In this document: piece after piece, positions 16,927 to 27,844 of the stretch
How positions within the stretch are numbered: position 1 is the first letter of the stretch
Layout of the letters: every line of letters begins with the position of its first letter
Assembly (NCBI RefSeq): GCF_000513935.1
Contig: NZ_AZUY01000019.1
Location: 50,490 to 114,489, forward strand
Source of the DNA: Mesorhizobium sp. WSM3626
GTDB lineage: Bacteria > Pseudomonadota > Alphaproteobacteria > Rhizobiales > Rhizobiaceae
Reading direction: 5' to 3'
DNA: 64,000 nt
The notes under the pieces: generated by a model
What the model was told of the DNA's origin: nothing
The model's database searches: none
The model's input: only the letters and a program-made list of their open reading frames with translations
Program-made: the position numbers and the translations under genes

Positions 16927-17830
16927 CCCGGCGCGCCGTCGCCAGCATGGACCAGGAATAGATCGCCAGCGCCGCCCAGATCAGCGCAAAGGCGATGGCC
17001 TGCGTGGTGCCGAACGGCTCGTCGAAGATCAGCACGGCGATCAGAAACACCATGGTTGGCGCTATGTACTGCATGAGGCCGATGGTCGACAGGCGCAGCA
17101 GCTTGGCGCCGAAGGCGAACAGCAGCAGCGGCACGGCGGTCACCGGCCCGCAGCCGATGAGCAGCGCTGTGTCGGTACCACTGCCCGAGACGAAATGATC
17201 CTGTCCGGTGGCGATCAGGAAGATGATGTAGCCCAGCGCCGGCACCGACAGCAAAAGCACTTCGAGCAGGAAACCCTGGCTGGGACCGATCGGCAGGGTC
17301 TTGCGGAAGAAGCCGTAGGCGGCGAAGGAAAACGCCAATGCCAGCGACACCCAGGGCAGCTTGCCGCCCTCGATTGTCAGCACGCCGACGGCAACCGCAG
17401 CAAGCGCCACCGCCGCGATCTGCAGCCGATTGAGGCGTTCACCGAGCAGCAACGCGCCGACGACGACGCTGACCAGCGGGTTGATATAGTAGCCCAGCGC
17501 GGTCTCGACGGTGCGATCGACGGCGATCGCCCAGACATAGATGCCCCAGTTGACCGAGATCAGCGCCGCCGTCAGCGCCGCCATGGCGATGGTGCGGGGG
17601 GAGCGGATCGCCGCCTTGAAGTCCGCCGTGCGGCCGGCCCAGATCAGGACCGCCGCGGCAATCGGCACCGACCAGACGATGCGATGTGCAATCACCTCTG
17701 CAAGCGGCAGATGCGCCACCGCCTTCATGTAGAAGGGCAGCAATCCCCACAAGAGATAGGCACCCAGCGCCAGCAGGAAGCCGCGGCGGGCTTTTGAATC
17801 TGCATCGGGGGTAATTGCTTCAGCGGCCAT
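16904..17830 (-). CDS. rarD: RarD-family EamA transporter
   Basis: The 308-residue membrane protein has ten predicted hydrophobic segments and two EamA repeats. The pattern FLLALGAYLLWGLLPFYMKAV...EVIAHRIVWSVP is typical of RarD (chloramphenicol-sensitive protein homologues). The substrate is unknown. It stands alone and converges on the CorA-type gene with a 23-bp overlap. Confidence 0.9.
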   Translation of the reverse strand: MAAEAITPDADSKARRGFLLALGAYLLWGLLPFYMKAVAHLPLAEVIAHRIVWSVPIAAAVLIWAGRTADFKAAIRSPRTIAMAALTAALISVNWGIYVWAIAVDRTVETALGYYINPLVSVVVGALLLGERLNRLQIAAVALAAVAVGVLTIEGGKLPWVSLALAFSFAAYGFFRKTLPIGPSQGFLLEVLLLSVPALGYIIFLIATGQDHFVSGSGTDTALLIGCGPVTAVPLLLFAFGAKLLRLSTIGLMQYIAPTMVFLIAVLIFDEPFGTTQAIAFALIWAALAIYSWSMLATARRATSVRAA

Positions 17831-17913
17831 GGCCCAACGCTATGGCCCAGTAACCTTGGCAAGACCATCGCAAAGTTCTGATGGATCAATGGACTTTCGC
17901 TGATGGTTCAAAC

Positions 17914-20952
<3,039 letters not shown>

Positions 20953-20956
<4 letters not shown>

Positions 20957-21444
20957 GGTCTTTCCTCCGGCGGCCATTGGTCGGTGTCGTGGTCGGGATG
21001 CTGATAGGAGACGAGTTCGGCGAGATAGGGGGCCGAGCCAATATCCGCCATCGTGTCCTCGCCCGGCAATCGCGGTATGGAATCCACATAGGGCAGTTTT
21101 GCTTCCGTGCCCCATTGAATGGTCGGCGCGATACCAGCCGGATCGTCGAAGGCCGCGATCGCCAGCGCCATGCCGTCGGGCGCCTCGAAGGTCAGCGGCG
21201 TGCCGCAGTCGGCGCAGAAGCCGCGCCAGGCGGCATTGGAGGAACGGAAACGCTTGGGCTCGCCGCGCGTCCAGTCGACCTTTGCGCCCCGCACCGAGAC
21301 CAGCGGCAGGTAGAAATTGCCGCTCGCCTTCTGACACATGCGGCAGTGGCAGACCGAAGCGTCGCCAAGCGCGCCTTCGACGCGGAAGCGCACCGCCCCG
21401 CATTGGCAGCCGCCGGTGTAGACCGGCCGGTTGTCGAGGCTCAT
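20953..21444 (-). CDS. GFA-family protein (Mss4-like zinc fold), copy 2
   Basis: The 163-residue tandem paralogue of the next gene has the same cysteine pattern (GGCQCGAVRF, CHCRMCQK, CADCGTPL) and the same C-terminal YQHPDHDTDQWP-type motif ([12 protein letters not shown] in the paralogue). It starts 6 nt after the VOC gene. The function is unproven; zinc binding is likely. Confidence 0.85.
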
Positions 21445-21450
21445 CGGCTT

Positions 21451-21837
21451 TCACTCCGGATCATGACAGACCGCCTCGACATTGTTGCCGTCGGGATCGA
21501 AGACGAAGGCGCCGTAGTAGTTGGGGTGATAGTGCGGACGCAGGCCCGGCCCGCCATTGTCCCTGCCGCCGGCTGCAAGGGCGGCAGCATGGAAGGCGTT
21601 GACCTCGGCGCGGCTGCGCGCTGTGAAGGCGACGTGCTGGTGATCCCGAGGCTTTTCCCTTGCCGCGCTCAGCCAGAACACCGGCCGGTCGCGGCCATAA
21701 CCGCCAACCTTGGTGCCGCCGGTATATTCCTGCGGCACCATGTAAAGCAGCGAGGCGCCCAAAGGCGCCATCGCCTTGTCATAGAAGGCCTTGGAAGCAT
21801 CGAAATCGGAAACGGCGATGCCAAGATGATCGATCAT
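21451..21837 (-). CDS. VOC-family (glyoxalase-like) protein
   Basis: The 128-residue protein has two beta-alpha-beta-beta-beta units: MIDHLGIAVSDFDASKAFYDKAM at the start and GAFVFDPDGNNVEAVCHDP at the end. The metal-ligand pattern fits glyoxalase/bleomycin-resistance dioxygenase-fold enzymes. The substrate is unknown. Its start overlaps the DUF559 stop as ATGA. Confidence 0.85.
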   Translation of the reverse strand: MIDHLGIAVSDFDASKAFYDKAMAPLGASLLYMVPQEYTGGTKVGGYGRDRPVFWLSAAREKPRDHQHVAFTARSRAEVNAFHAAALAAGGRDNGGPGLRPHYHPNYYGAFVFDPDGNNVEAVCHDPE

Positions 21838-22244
21838 GGAACGAGCTCCTCCGTTGCTGGTTGGCTTGCCGGCATCACAGCATCGGCCAAACCGGCCACG
21901 ATCACGATGTGCTGGCAGACATTGTCGATATCGCGGATGACGTCGTCATTCCAGAAGCGCAGGATGGTCCAGCTCAGCGCTTCAAGCTTCGCGGTACGCG
22001 CCGCATCCATCTCCGAGGCTTTGGCCGTTGTATGTTGGGAGCCGTCAATCTCGACGATCAGTTTTCTGGTCGGGCAAGCAAAGTCGACGATGTAGCCACC
22101 GATCGGCATCTGGCGCCTGAAAGCCAGCCCCATAAGGCGATGTGCACGTATCTCATTCCAAAGTTTGAGTTCGGCATCGGTCATTGCCTTGCGCATCTTG
22201 CGCGCATTGCCACGATTAAGGGGAGATACGAGATGATGGGTCAT
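21834..22244 (-). CDS. DUF559 protein (Vsr/PD-(D/E)XK nuclease-like)
   Basis: The 136-residue protein starts MTHHLVSPLNRGNARKMRKAMTDAE, then LWNEIRAHRLMGLAFRRQMPIGGYIVDFACPTRKLIVEIDGSQH. The D...E.DG core fits the very-short-patch-repair/PD-(D/E)XK nuclease fold assigned to DUF559. The function is unknown. The start codon lies inside the left arm of a 180-bp palindromic element (22241-22420), so transcription and initiation come from or through the repeat. It is first of a run of overlapping genes. A longer frame into the repeat exists but is not favoured. Confidence 0.75.
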   Translation of the reverse strand: MTHHLVSPLNRGNARKMRKAMTDAELKLWNEIRAHRLMGLAFRRQMPIGGYIVDFACPTRKLIVEIDGSQHTTAKASEMDAARTAKLEALSWTILRFWNDDVIRDIDNVCQHIVIVAGLADAVMPASQPATEELVP

Positions 22245-22420
22245 CGCGAGGCGCCCCCCTCTGTCCTGCCGGACATCTCCCCCGCAAGGGGGGAGATTGG
22301 ACGTCGCTTCGGCTTTCGCCAATCGCCGACGTTGAAGATTCGGCGCCATCGATGAAGCTGCCGATCTCCCCCCTGGAGGGGGAGATGCCCGGCAGGGCAG
22401 AGGGGGGCGCCTCGCGATGA
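22241..22420. repeat. 180-bp palindromic intergenic element
   Basis: The outer arms 22241-22283 and 22378-22420 (43 nt each) are complementary at 41 of 43 positions. Inside, two smaller hairpins each use ATCTCCCCC/GGGGGAGAT (22275-22297 and around 22364-22386), so the GGGGGAGAT motif occurs four times. The structure matches the palindromic repeats I recall between genes in Mesorhizobium. It lies between cysS and the DUF559 operon. Confidence 0.85.
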
Positions 22421-22443
22421 CCTCTCCATTCCCGCCGTCACCC

Positions 22444-23895
22444 TCACCGCTTGATCTCCCACGTCGTCACGCGCTCGCCGGTGACCGGGTCCTTGCCGTC
22501 CTTCAACTGTACACCTTGCGCCAGAAGTTCATCGCGCACGCGATCGGCCTCTGCCCAGTTTTTCGCAGCGATAAGCGTCAGGCGCTCGGCAATCGCTTTG
22601 GCGACCACGGTTTCGTCCACTTTGGTCGCGCCAATATCGAAGCCAAGGAAGGTGAGCGCAGTCTTCAATGCGACGGCGGCGGCGTTGTCGCCGTTACCGT
22701 CAAAGTCGCTCGCCTCGCCGGCAAGCTGGGTGAGTTGCTGGAAGGCCGCGTAGGTCGCAAGATCATCCGACAGCGCCTCCACCACCTCAACCGGCAACTG
22801 ACTTCCGGCGGCCGGCGCCAGATCCGCCGCGCGTTTCCATTTGCGCAGCGTGTTTTCCGCCTCCTCCAGCTTGCGCACGGAAAAGTCGATCGGTTCGCGG
22901 TAATGCGTCATCAGCATCGCCAGCCGCAGCACATCGCCGGGCCATTTGCGACCACCAAAAGTGTCGGTCTCCAGCAACTCGTGGATCGAGTAGAAATTGC
23001 CGAGGCTCTTCGACATCTTCTGGCCCTCGACCTGCAGGAAGCCATTGTGCATCCACACATTGGCCATGACCGACGTGCCGTGGGCGCAGCGCGACTGGGC
23101 GATCTCGTTCTCATGGTGCGGGAAGATCAGATCGAGGCCGCCGCCATGGATATCGAAGACCTCGCCGAGATAGGCGGCCGACATGGCCGAGCACTCGATA
23201 TGCCAACCGGGCCGGCCCCTGCCCCATGGACTTCGCCAACCGGGCTCCTCCGGCGACGACAGTTTCCACAGCACGAAATCGCCGGGGTTCTTCTTATGCG
23301 CGTCGACGGCGATGCGGGCGCCGGCCTGCTGCTCGTCGAGATTGCGTTTCGACAATTGCCCGTAGTCCGGCATCGACGCCGTATCGAACAGCACTTCGCC
23401 CGCCGCGACATAGGCATGGCCGCGCCCGATCAGGCTTTGAATCAAGGTGATCATGTCAGCCTTGCCGTCGGCGCGGGGCTCGACGAATTCGGTGGCGCGC
23501 GGCTCGACCGTCGGCTCCAGGCAGCCAAGCGTCGCGACATCCCTGTGGAACTGATCGGCCGTTTTTTCGGTAACCCGCCGGATCGCCTCGTTGAGCGAAA
23601 GCGCCCCTGAAGCGATCTCGCCGCCGAAGTCCCGCAAGGCGCGTGCGTTGATCTTGTCGTCGACGTCGGTGATGTTGCGCACATAGGTGACGTGCGTCTC
23701 GCCATGGAGATGGCGCAGCAGACGAAACAGCACGTCGAAGACGATCACCGGCCTGGCGTTGCCGATATGGGCGAAGTCGTAGACGGTCGGGCCGCAGACA
23801 TACATGCGCACATTTCGCGGATCGATCGGCACGAAGTCCTCTTTCGTGCGCGTCAGCGTGTTGTAGAGGCGCAGGCCCTGCGATGCGTCAGACAT
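22444..23895 (-). CDS. cysS: Cysteinyl-tRNA synthetase
   Basis: This class I aminoacyl-tRNA synthetase (483 residues) charges tRNA-Cys. Motifs: [16 protein letters not shown] (the HIGH-like HIGN), the zinc-site region WHIECSAMS with HHENEIAQS, and KMSKSLGNF. The start at 23895 is preferred because GGGAAGG lies 7 nt upstream and the protein then begins in the family manner ([14 protein letters not shown]). Longer in-frame starts would add a non-family extension. It stands alone and ends just before the palindromic element. Confidence 0.95.
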   Translation of the reverse strand: MSDASQGLRLYNTLTRTKEDFVPIDPRNVRMYVCGPTVYDFAHIGNARPVIVFDVLFRLLRHLHGETHVTYVRNITDVDDKINARALRDFGGEIASGALSLNEAIRRVTEKTADQFHRDVATLGCLEPTVEPRATEFVEPRADGKADMITLIQSLIGRGHAYVAAGEVLFDTASMPDYGQLSKRNLDEQQAGARIAVDAHKKNPGDFVLWKLSSPEEPGWRSPWGRGRPGWHIECSAMSAAYLGEVFDIHGGGLDLIFPHHENEIAQSRCAHGTSVMANVWMHNGFLQVEGQKMSKSLGNFYSIHELLETDTFGGRKWPGDVLRLAMLMTHYREPIDFSVRKLEEAENTLRKWKRAADLAPAAGSQLPVEVVEALSDDLATYAAFQQLTQLAGEASDFDGNGDNAAAVALKTALTFLGFDIGATKVDETVVAKAIAERLTLIAAKNWAEADRVRDELLAQGVQLKDGKDPVTGERVTTWEIKR

Positions 23896-24062
23896 TCCAT
23901 GCCTTCCCGGTTTCTGAACTTCTTGTCTGGATGGAGCCAGCCCAGCGCCGAGGCGCAAATCTGGCTCCAGCCTGCTGGCCGGGGCGTTTGTCCAATCTGG
24001 GGAAAGATGAGGCGAAAACGTCCGGACCAGCGCGAGGCTAGCCAATAATGCAAATGCCACAA
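23896..24062. other. Upstream region of cysS
   Basis: Apart from the cysS ribosome-binding site, nothing firm is seen here. The whole divergent gap up to the small gene at 24315 is 419 bp and holds the doubtful sORF at 24063 and the inverted repeat at 24254. Confidence 0.4.
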
Positions 24063-24203
24063 ATGGCGAAAGACGTTTTCATGGGCGGCTTTATCGCCTT
24101 GGCCGGTGTTGCCGTCAAGTCGCTGATCCCGGGAAAAACGTCGCAAAGACTGGCAAACGCATCGCCCGATCACACGGAATCAGCCAATGAAACATTTTAT
24201 TAA
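24063..24203 (+). CDS. Possible small membrane protein (doubtful)
   Basis: The 46-codon frame encodes [21 protein letters not shown] and a polar tail. The Gly/Ala-rich hydrophobic stretch could be one membrane helix. No Shine-Dalgarno is seen and the second half is AT-rich, so it may be chance. No family recognised. Confidence 0.22.
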   Translation: MAKDVFMGGFIALAGVAVKSLIPGKTSQRLANASPDHTESANETFY

Positions 24204-24253
24204 ACATGTCGGCACGGTCATGAAACATTCGCCCGCTAGATCACCAAGCGTCA

Positions 24254-24282
24254 CGATTTGGTCGGATTCGGCGACCAAATCG
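24254..24282. promoter_or_regulatory. Perfect 11-bp inverted repeat upstream of small gene
   Basis: CGATTTGGTCG (24254-24264) and CGACCAAATCG (24272-24282) are exact complements with a 7-nt spacer, 32 nt before the start codon at 24315. There is no T-run, so it looks like an operator or a 5'-UTR hairpin rather than a terminator. Confidence 0.55.
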
Positions 24283-24314
24283 CATACACGAAAACGTTAT
24301 CTGGGAAGAGAAAC

Positions 24315-24470
24315 ATGCCTCGAAGCAAGCAGGAAGCCAACCGCGCCAAGCAACCGGCGCTGGCCAATCACTATCGTGCGATCGGCCCGGCAGCTATCGT
24401 CGCCGCCCTTCTTCACACCGCCAAGAAGAACAAGCCGGCGCAGAAGATCGTATCGCCCCGCGCCGCCTGA
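24315..24470 (+). CDS. Small basic hypothetical protein (51 aa)
   Basis: It starts MPRSKQEANRAKQPALANHY, continues RAIGPAAIVAALLHTAKK and ends in a basic tail. GGGAAGAG lies 4 nt before the ATG. The middle is mildly hydrophobic and both ends are positively charged, so it could bind membrane or nucleic acid. I do not recognise a family. The inverted repeat just upstream suggests regulation. Confidence 0.55.
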   Translation: MPRSKQEANRAKQPALANHYRAIGPAAIVAALLHTAKKNKPAQKIVSPRAA

Positions 24471-24549
24471 AGCGGCGCTCCGGCCGACGCAATCGCCGGC
24501 CCCGAGGGGCGCGAACAAGCGCCCTGATTTAAGGCCCCGACGGGCTTCG

Positions 24550-25311
24550 CTAGAACAGCGTCATTTGACTGTCGTCCGCGCCGGGTTTCTTGCGCCTGGC
24601 TTTCTCGGGCTCAGGTCCGATCTCGCCCCTCTCTTGTATCTCCGGTCCGGTGTTGGCGACCTTGTTGACGAGGTCGGAGACGGGAATCGCCTCGAAGAAA
24701 TCGGGCTTCGCCGGCCGCAGCAAATCAGCGACATCGCGCGGTTCGCGCGTACGGCAATCCAGCCAGCGGGCAAAGTCGGGGATATCGATCACCACCGGCA
24801 TCCGGTCATGGATATGGGCGATGTCGGCATTGGCGTTCACGGTCAGGATGGCGCCGGTGTCCATCTCCGAGCCGCCCGGCTCGGCATAGGTTTCGATCAG
24901 ACCGGCAAAGGCGACCAGCCCGCCATGCCGCGGCCGGATCCAATAGGGTTGCCCCTTCTTGCCTCCGGTCTGCCGCCACTCGTAAAAGCCGGATGCCGGC
25001 ACCAGCGCGCGCCGATGGCGCATGGCGGCCTTGAATGAGGCCTTTTCGATTGCGCCTTCCGAACGCGCGTTGAACAGCAGCGGAAATTCCCTGGTGTCCT
25101 TGACCCAGGCGGGAAGGAGGCCCCAGCGCACCAGCATCGGCTGCCGGTCCGGCAGGTTGGAGCCCGGAGCCCGCGGCGCGCCGGCGGTCGCCATCAGGAC
25201 CGGCTGTGTCGGCGCGATGTTGTAGCGGGCCGGGAAATCCTCCAGCTCGGCAAGGCCCAGGAAGGCGGCGGTCTGGTCCGGCGTGGCGGTCAAGGCAAAA
25301 CGTCCGCACAT
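24550..25311 (-). CDS. SOS response-associated peptidase (SRAP/YedK/HMCES family)
   Basis: The 253-residue protein begins Met-Cys-Gly-Arg-Phe; Cys2, exposed after Met removal, forms a covalent thiazolidine link with abasic sites in single-stranded DNA. Other conserved parts are present: ARYNIAPTQ, the FNARSE motif, PASGFYEW with catalytic Glu, and IHDRMPV with catalytic His. It protects abasic sites during replication. A perfect 8-bp inverted repeat lies 9 nt upstream of its start. Confidence 0.93.
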   Translation of the reverse strand: MCGRFALTATPDQTAAFLGLAELEDFPARYNIAPTQPVLMATAGAPRAPGSNLPDRQPMLVRWGLLPAWVKDTREFPLLFNARSEGAIEKASFKAAMRHRRALVPASGFYEWRQTGGKKGQPYWIRPRHGGLVAFAGLIETYAEPGGSEMDTGAILTVNANADIAHIHDRMPVVIDIPDFARWLDCRTREPRDVADLLRPAKPDFFEAIPVSDLVNKVANTGPEIQERGEIGPEPEKARRKKPGADDSQMTLF

Positions 25312-25319
25312 GATGGAGC

Positions 25320-25344
25320 CTTTCGAATGGTTCGGCTTCGAAAG
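25320..25344. promoter_or_regulatory. Inverted repeat upstream of SRAP gene
   Basis: CTTTCGAA (25320-25327) and TTCGAAAG (25337-25344) are perfect complements with 9 nt between, in the divergent SRAP/NUDIX region. It does not match the alphaproteobacterial LexA box as I know it (GTTC-N7-GTTC). It could be an operator or a UTR hairpin. Confidence 0.45.
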
Positions 25345-25418
25345 TGGCTATGGAACCGGTGTTGCGCAACCGGTAATGCTTCCCCTTACCGGGCGGTCCA
25401 CAACAGAGCGGTCCTCGA

Positions 25419-25853
25419 ATGAGCCTGATCATGAACGAAGCACGCAAGACACTTCCCGCCGTCTCGGTCGCCGTCGTGCGCGGCGACAGCGTACTCCTCG
25501 TGAAACGGGCACGGCCGCCTTCGCAAGGGTTCTACGCCTTTCCCGGCGGCAAGGTCGAAGGCGACGAGACACTGGAGGACGCGGCACGGCGTGAACTGAT
25601 GGAAGAGACCGGCTTGCGCGCCACCGGTTTGCGCCCGCTTCGGCAAATCCACATCGACGGCAGGGACGACAGCTACCCGGTCGATTATCTCCTCACGGTG
25701 TTCGGCGCCGCCTATGCCGGTGGCGAGGCCGTGGCCAGCGACGACGCCGAGACAGCTGCCTTCTACACACTTAAAGAAATGACCCTGTTACCGCTTGCCG
25801 GCTCGGTGTTGGCGGTCGCCGAGGAACTCCTCGGTCACATTCAAACACGCTGA
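25419..25853 (+). CDS. NUDIX hydrolase (MutT-like)
   Basis: The 144-residue protein has a full Nudix box, [23 protein letters not shown] at about residues 44-66, preceded by FYAFPGG. These enzymes hydrolyse nucleoside diphosphates linked to another group, such as oxidised dNTPs or ADP-sugars; the substrate cannot be told. It is divergent from the SRAP gene, so two nucleotide/DNA-damage genes share a promoter region. ATG at 25431 is an alternative start. Confidence 0.88.
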   Translation: MSLIMNEARKTLPAVSVAVVRGDSVLLVKRARPPSQGFYAFPGGKVEGDETLEDAARRELMEETGLRATGLRPLRQIHIDGRDDSYPVDYLLTVFGAAYAGGEAVASDDAETAAFYTLKEMTLLPLAGSVLAVAEELLGHIQTR

Positions 25854-25964
25854 CGCAGCACTGAAAAATCGCCTTGCAGGCGACAAATTGTTTCGTCACA
25901 ACGCTTATGTTGTCTCGCCAGCCACGGTTTAGGCCATTCGGCGGACCGTAGCGGCTTTGGGCTT

Positions 25965-26342
25965 ATGAACCGTCCGTCAATACTCCTCGCCATTTGCCTT
26001 GCCGTCAGCGCGGCCGTCCCGGTACGGCCCGCGTTCAGTGCCGAGTCGCCGTTCGAGCCGGGGCTGATGCGATTGGCGGAGGTTCTGGGGTCGCTGCATT
26101 TCCTGCGCAATCTGTGCGGGGAGAAAGGCGACCAGTGGCGGGGCGAGATGGAAAAACTGCTCGATTCGGAAAATCCCGATCCAGAACGCCGCGCCCGCTT
26201 CATCGCCAGCTTCAACCGCGGCTATCGCTCCTTCGGCGGCACCTACACCCAGTGCACTGCTTCGGCCGCTGAAGCCATCAGCCGTTATATGAAGGAAGGT
26301 GAGACGCTGTCGCGCGACATCGCCTCGCGTTATGGCAACTGA
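25965..26342 (+). CDS. TIGR02301-type secreted hypothetical protein
   Basis: The 125-residue protein starts with a signal peptide (SILLAICLAVSAAVPVRPAFSAES). It then reads PFEPGLMRLAEVLGSLHFLRNLCGE...RARFIASFNRGYRSFGGTYTQCTASA, which I recall as a conserved rhizobial/alphaproteobacterial family of unknown function. Two cysteines may form a disulfide in the periplasm. It is transcribed alone. Confidence 0.7.
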   Translation: MNRPSILLAICLAVSAAVPVRPAFSAESPFEPGLMRLAEVLGSLHFLRNLCGEKGDQWRGEMEKLLDSENPDPERRARFIASFNRGYRSFGGTYTQCTASAAEAISRYMKEGETLSRDIASRYGN

Positions 26343-26694
26343 GCATCCATCAACAGATATCAGGCGCGTCGGCAAGGATCGTCGGCATATCCTACTTGTG
26401 CCTGTCCATGTCTTGGTGCAATTCTGATGTTGCACTTCTGCAACAGCGTTAATCAAACGTTACCACGCGAATGCGGAATTAACTCAAACTGAAGGTTTTC
26501 GCCCCGCAGGCCGGCCTAATCGGCTAAGTTTGATCCGGGTTGAAACGCAGCTTCGCCAAACACAATTGGCCCCTGTAAAACGCGACCAAAAAAATGTCGT
26601 ATTTACAGATACTTACTTGGCGCTGCCTATGAATGGAACAGATCAAGCCTGATCCACACTGATGGGTTGCCGCTTGAAAGGGTGGACATCGCTT
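26343..26694. other. Intergenic region
   Basis: This 352-bp stretch is less GC-rich than its surroundings. GTTGCA-CTTC-TGCAAC (26429-26444) is a small perfect hairpin or operator. The rest gives no gene or RNA that I can support. It must hold the promoter for the hypothetical gene at 26695. Confidence 0.45.
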
Positions 26695-26952
26695 ATGGAA
26701 CATGCTGCCAACGACATCGACGCGCTGGTCAGGGAAGAGAAGCGCCTGACGGCGGTTGAGAGCCACAGCGAAGCCTGGGCGGAAGGCCTTTCGGCCGGCA
26801 TCGAGCCCGAGATCATTGCCGAGGCGGCGCTCGAAACGGCATTCGGCGAAATGCTGCGCGCCAATGGCGAGACCTCGGCCCTTGCCCTGCTGGACCGTAT
26901 GCGTGAAAAGGTGATTGCTGGCGCCTTCGAACCCGAGCGGCTGCGGCACTGA
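26695..26952 (+). CDS. Hypothetical protein, acidic helical (85 aa)
   Basis: The protein starts MEHAANDIDALVREEKRLTA and is rich in Glu, Ala and Leu, so it should be mostly helical and cytoplasmic. The start at 26695 is taken because GAAAGG lies about 15 nt before it and an upstream in-frame ATG (26662) adds an unlikely extension. No known domain. Its end is 70 nt before the next gene in the same direction. Confidence 0.55.
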   Translation: MEHAANDIDALVREEKRLTAVESHSEAWAEGLSAGIEPEIIAEAALETAFGEMLRANGETSALALLDRMREKVIAGAFEPERLRH

Positions 26953-27022
26953 ACCAACATCAGGTTCTTTGACGAGTAGATGCCGACCGGGCACCATGCC
27001 CGGGAGCAGGGAGATAGGGGCA

Positions 27023-27811
27023 GTGAATTTTCCGATGTCAGGCAGGCCGAAGGGTCTTGTCCTCTACATCCGCCTCGCTGCCTGCTGTGGCGCGATTGCC
27101 TTGGTGACGTGCCTGGCCAGCAGCCCTGCCTATGCGCTGAGCGAGATCAAAAGCGAAGAACTCCCCTCGCCGGTCACACCCTCGACGGACGACGACGCGT
27201 CGTCGCCCGGAGGCGCGATTCCCGTGCCTGGCCCGCTGGGAACGCCGCCTTCGGCCAGCCAACCGGCCGCTCCCGACGCCGCGGAGCCGGACATTCCGTC
27301 GGATGGCGGCAGCAACAGGCCGCGTGTCGATCCCCAGGCGCCCTTGCCCGAGGTCGTCTATGACCTCGGCAAGCTGCCCGAGTCCGTGCGACGCATGCAT
27401 GACCTCATCATCGAAGCTTGCAAGAGCGGCGACATCGAGAAGCTCAGGCCTCTAATCGGCAAGGGCGACAGCATGACCCAGCTGTCGCTGGCCGACATCG
27501 ATGGCGATGCCATCGCCTTCCTCAAAGGGCTGTCCGGCGACCCTGACGGCCAGGAGATCCTGGCCATTCTGGAGGAGGTGCTTAGCGCCGGCTACGTCCA
27601 TGTCGATGCGGGCACGCCACAGGAACTCTATGTCTGGCCGTATTTCTTCGCGCTGCCGCTCGACAGGCTCGACGCCAGGCAGCGGGTCGAGCTGTTCAAG
27701 ATCGTCACCGCCGGCGATTTCGACGACATGAAGCAGTTCGGCGCCTACATCTTCTACCGCGTCGGCATCACGCCCGCCGGGCAATGGTCCTTCTTCGTCG
27801 CGGGCGATTGA
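27023..27811 (+). CDS. Secreted hypothetical protein (about 262 aa)
   Basis: An N-terminal signal peptide (LAACCGAIALVTCLASSPAYA) is followed by a Pro/Ser/Asp-rich linker. A C-terminal domain of about 150 residues (PLPEVVYDLGKLPESVRRMHDLIIEACKSGDIEKLRPLIGKGDS...YVWPYFFALPLDRLDARQRVELFKIV) ends the protein. The start is GTG at 27023 behind a purine-rich stretch (GGGAGATAGGGG); ATG at 27035 is an alternative. I do not recognise the domain by name, but it looks like a periplasmic protein conserved in rhizobia. Confidence 0.65.
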   Translation: MNFPMSGRPKGLVLYIRLAACCGAIALVTCLASSPAYALSEIKSEELPSPVTPSTDDDASSPGGAIPVPGPLGTPPSASQPAAPDAAEPDIPSDGGSNRPRVDPQAPLPEVVYDLGKLPESVRRMHDLIIEACKSGDIEKLRPLIGKGDSMTQLSLADIDGDAIAFLKGLSGDPDGQEILAILEEVLSAGYVHVDAGTPQELYVWPYFFALPLDRLDARQRVELFKIVTAGDFDDMKQFGAYIFYRVGITPAGQWSFFVAGD

Positions 27812-27844
27812 AGGCACGACCAGGCTGCAAGGTATTAAGAAGGC

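Noticed and set aside
22241..22420. CRISPR-like repeat
   Set aside because: The repeated units are inverted arms of one palindromic element without regular spacers. No cas gene is present.
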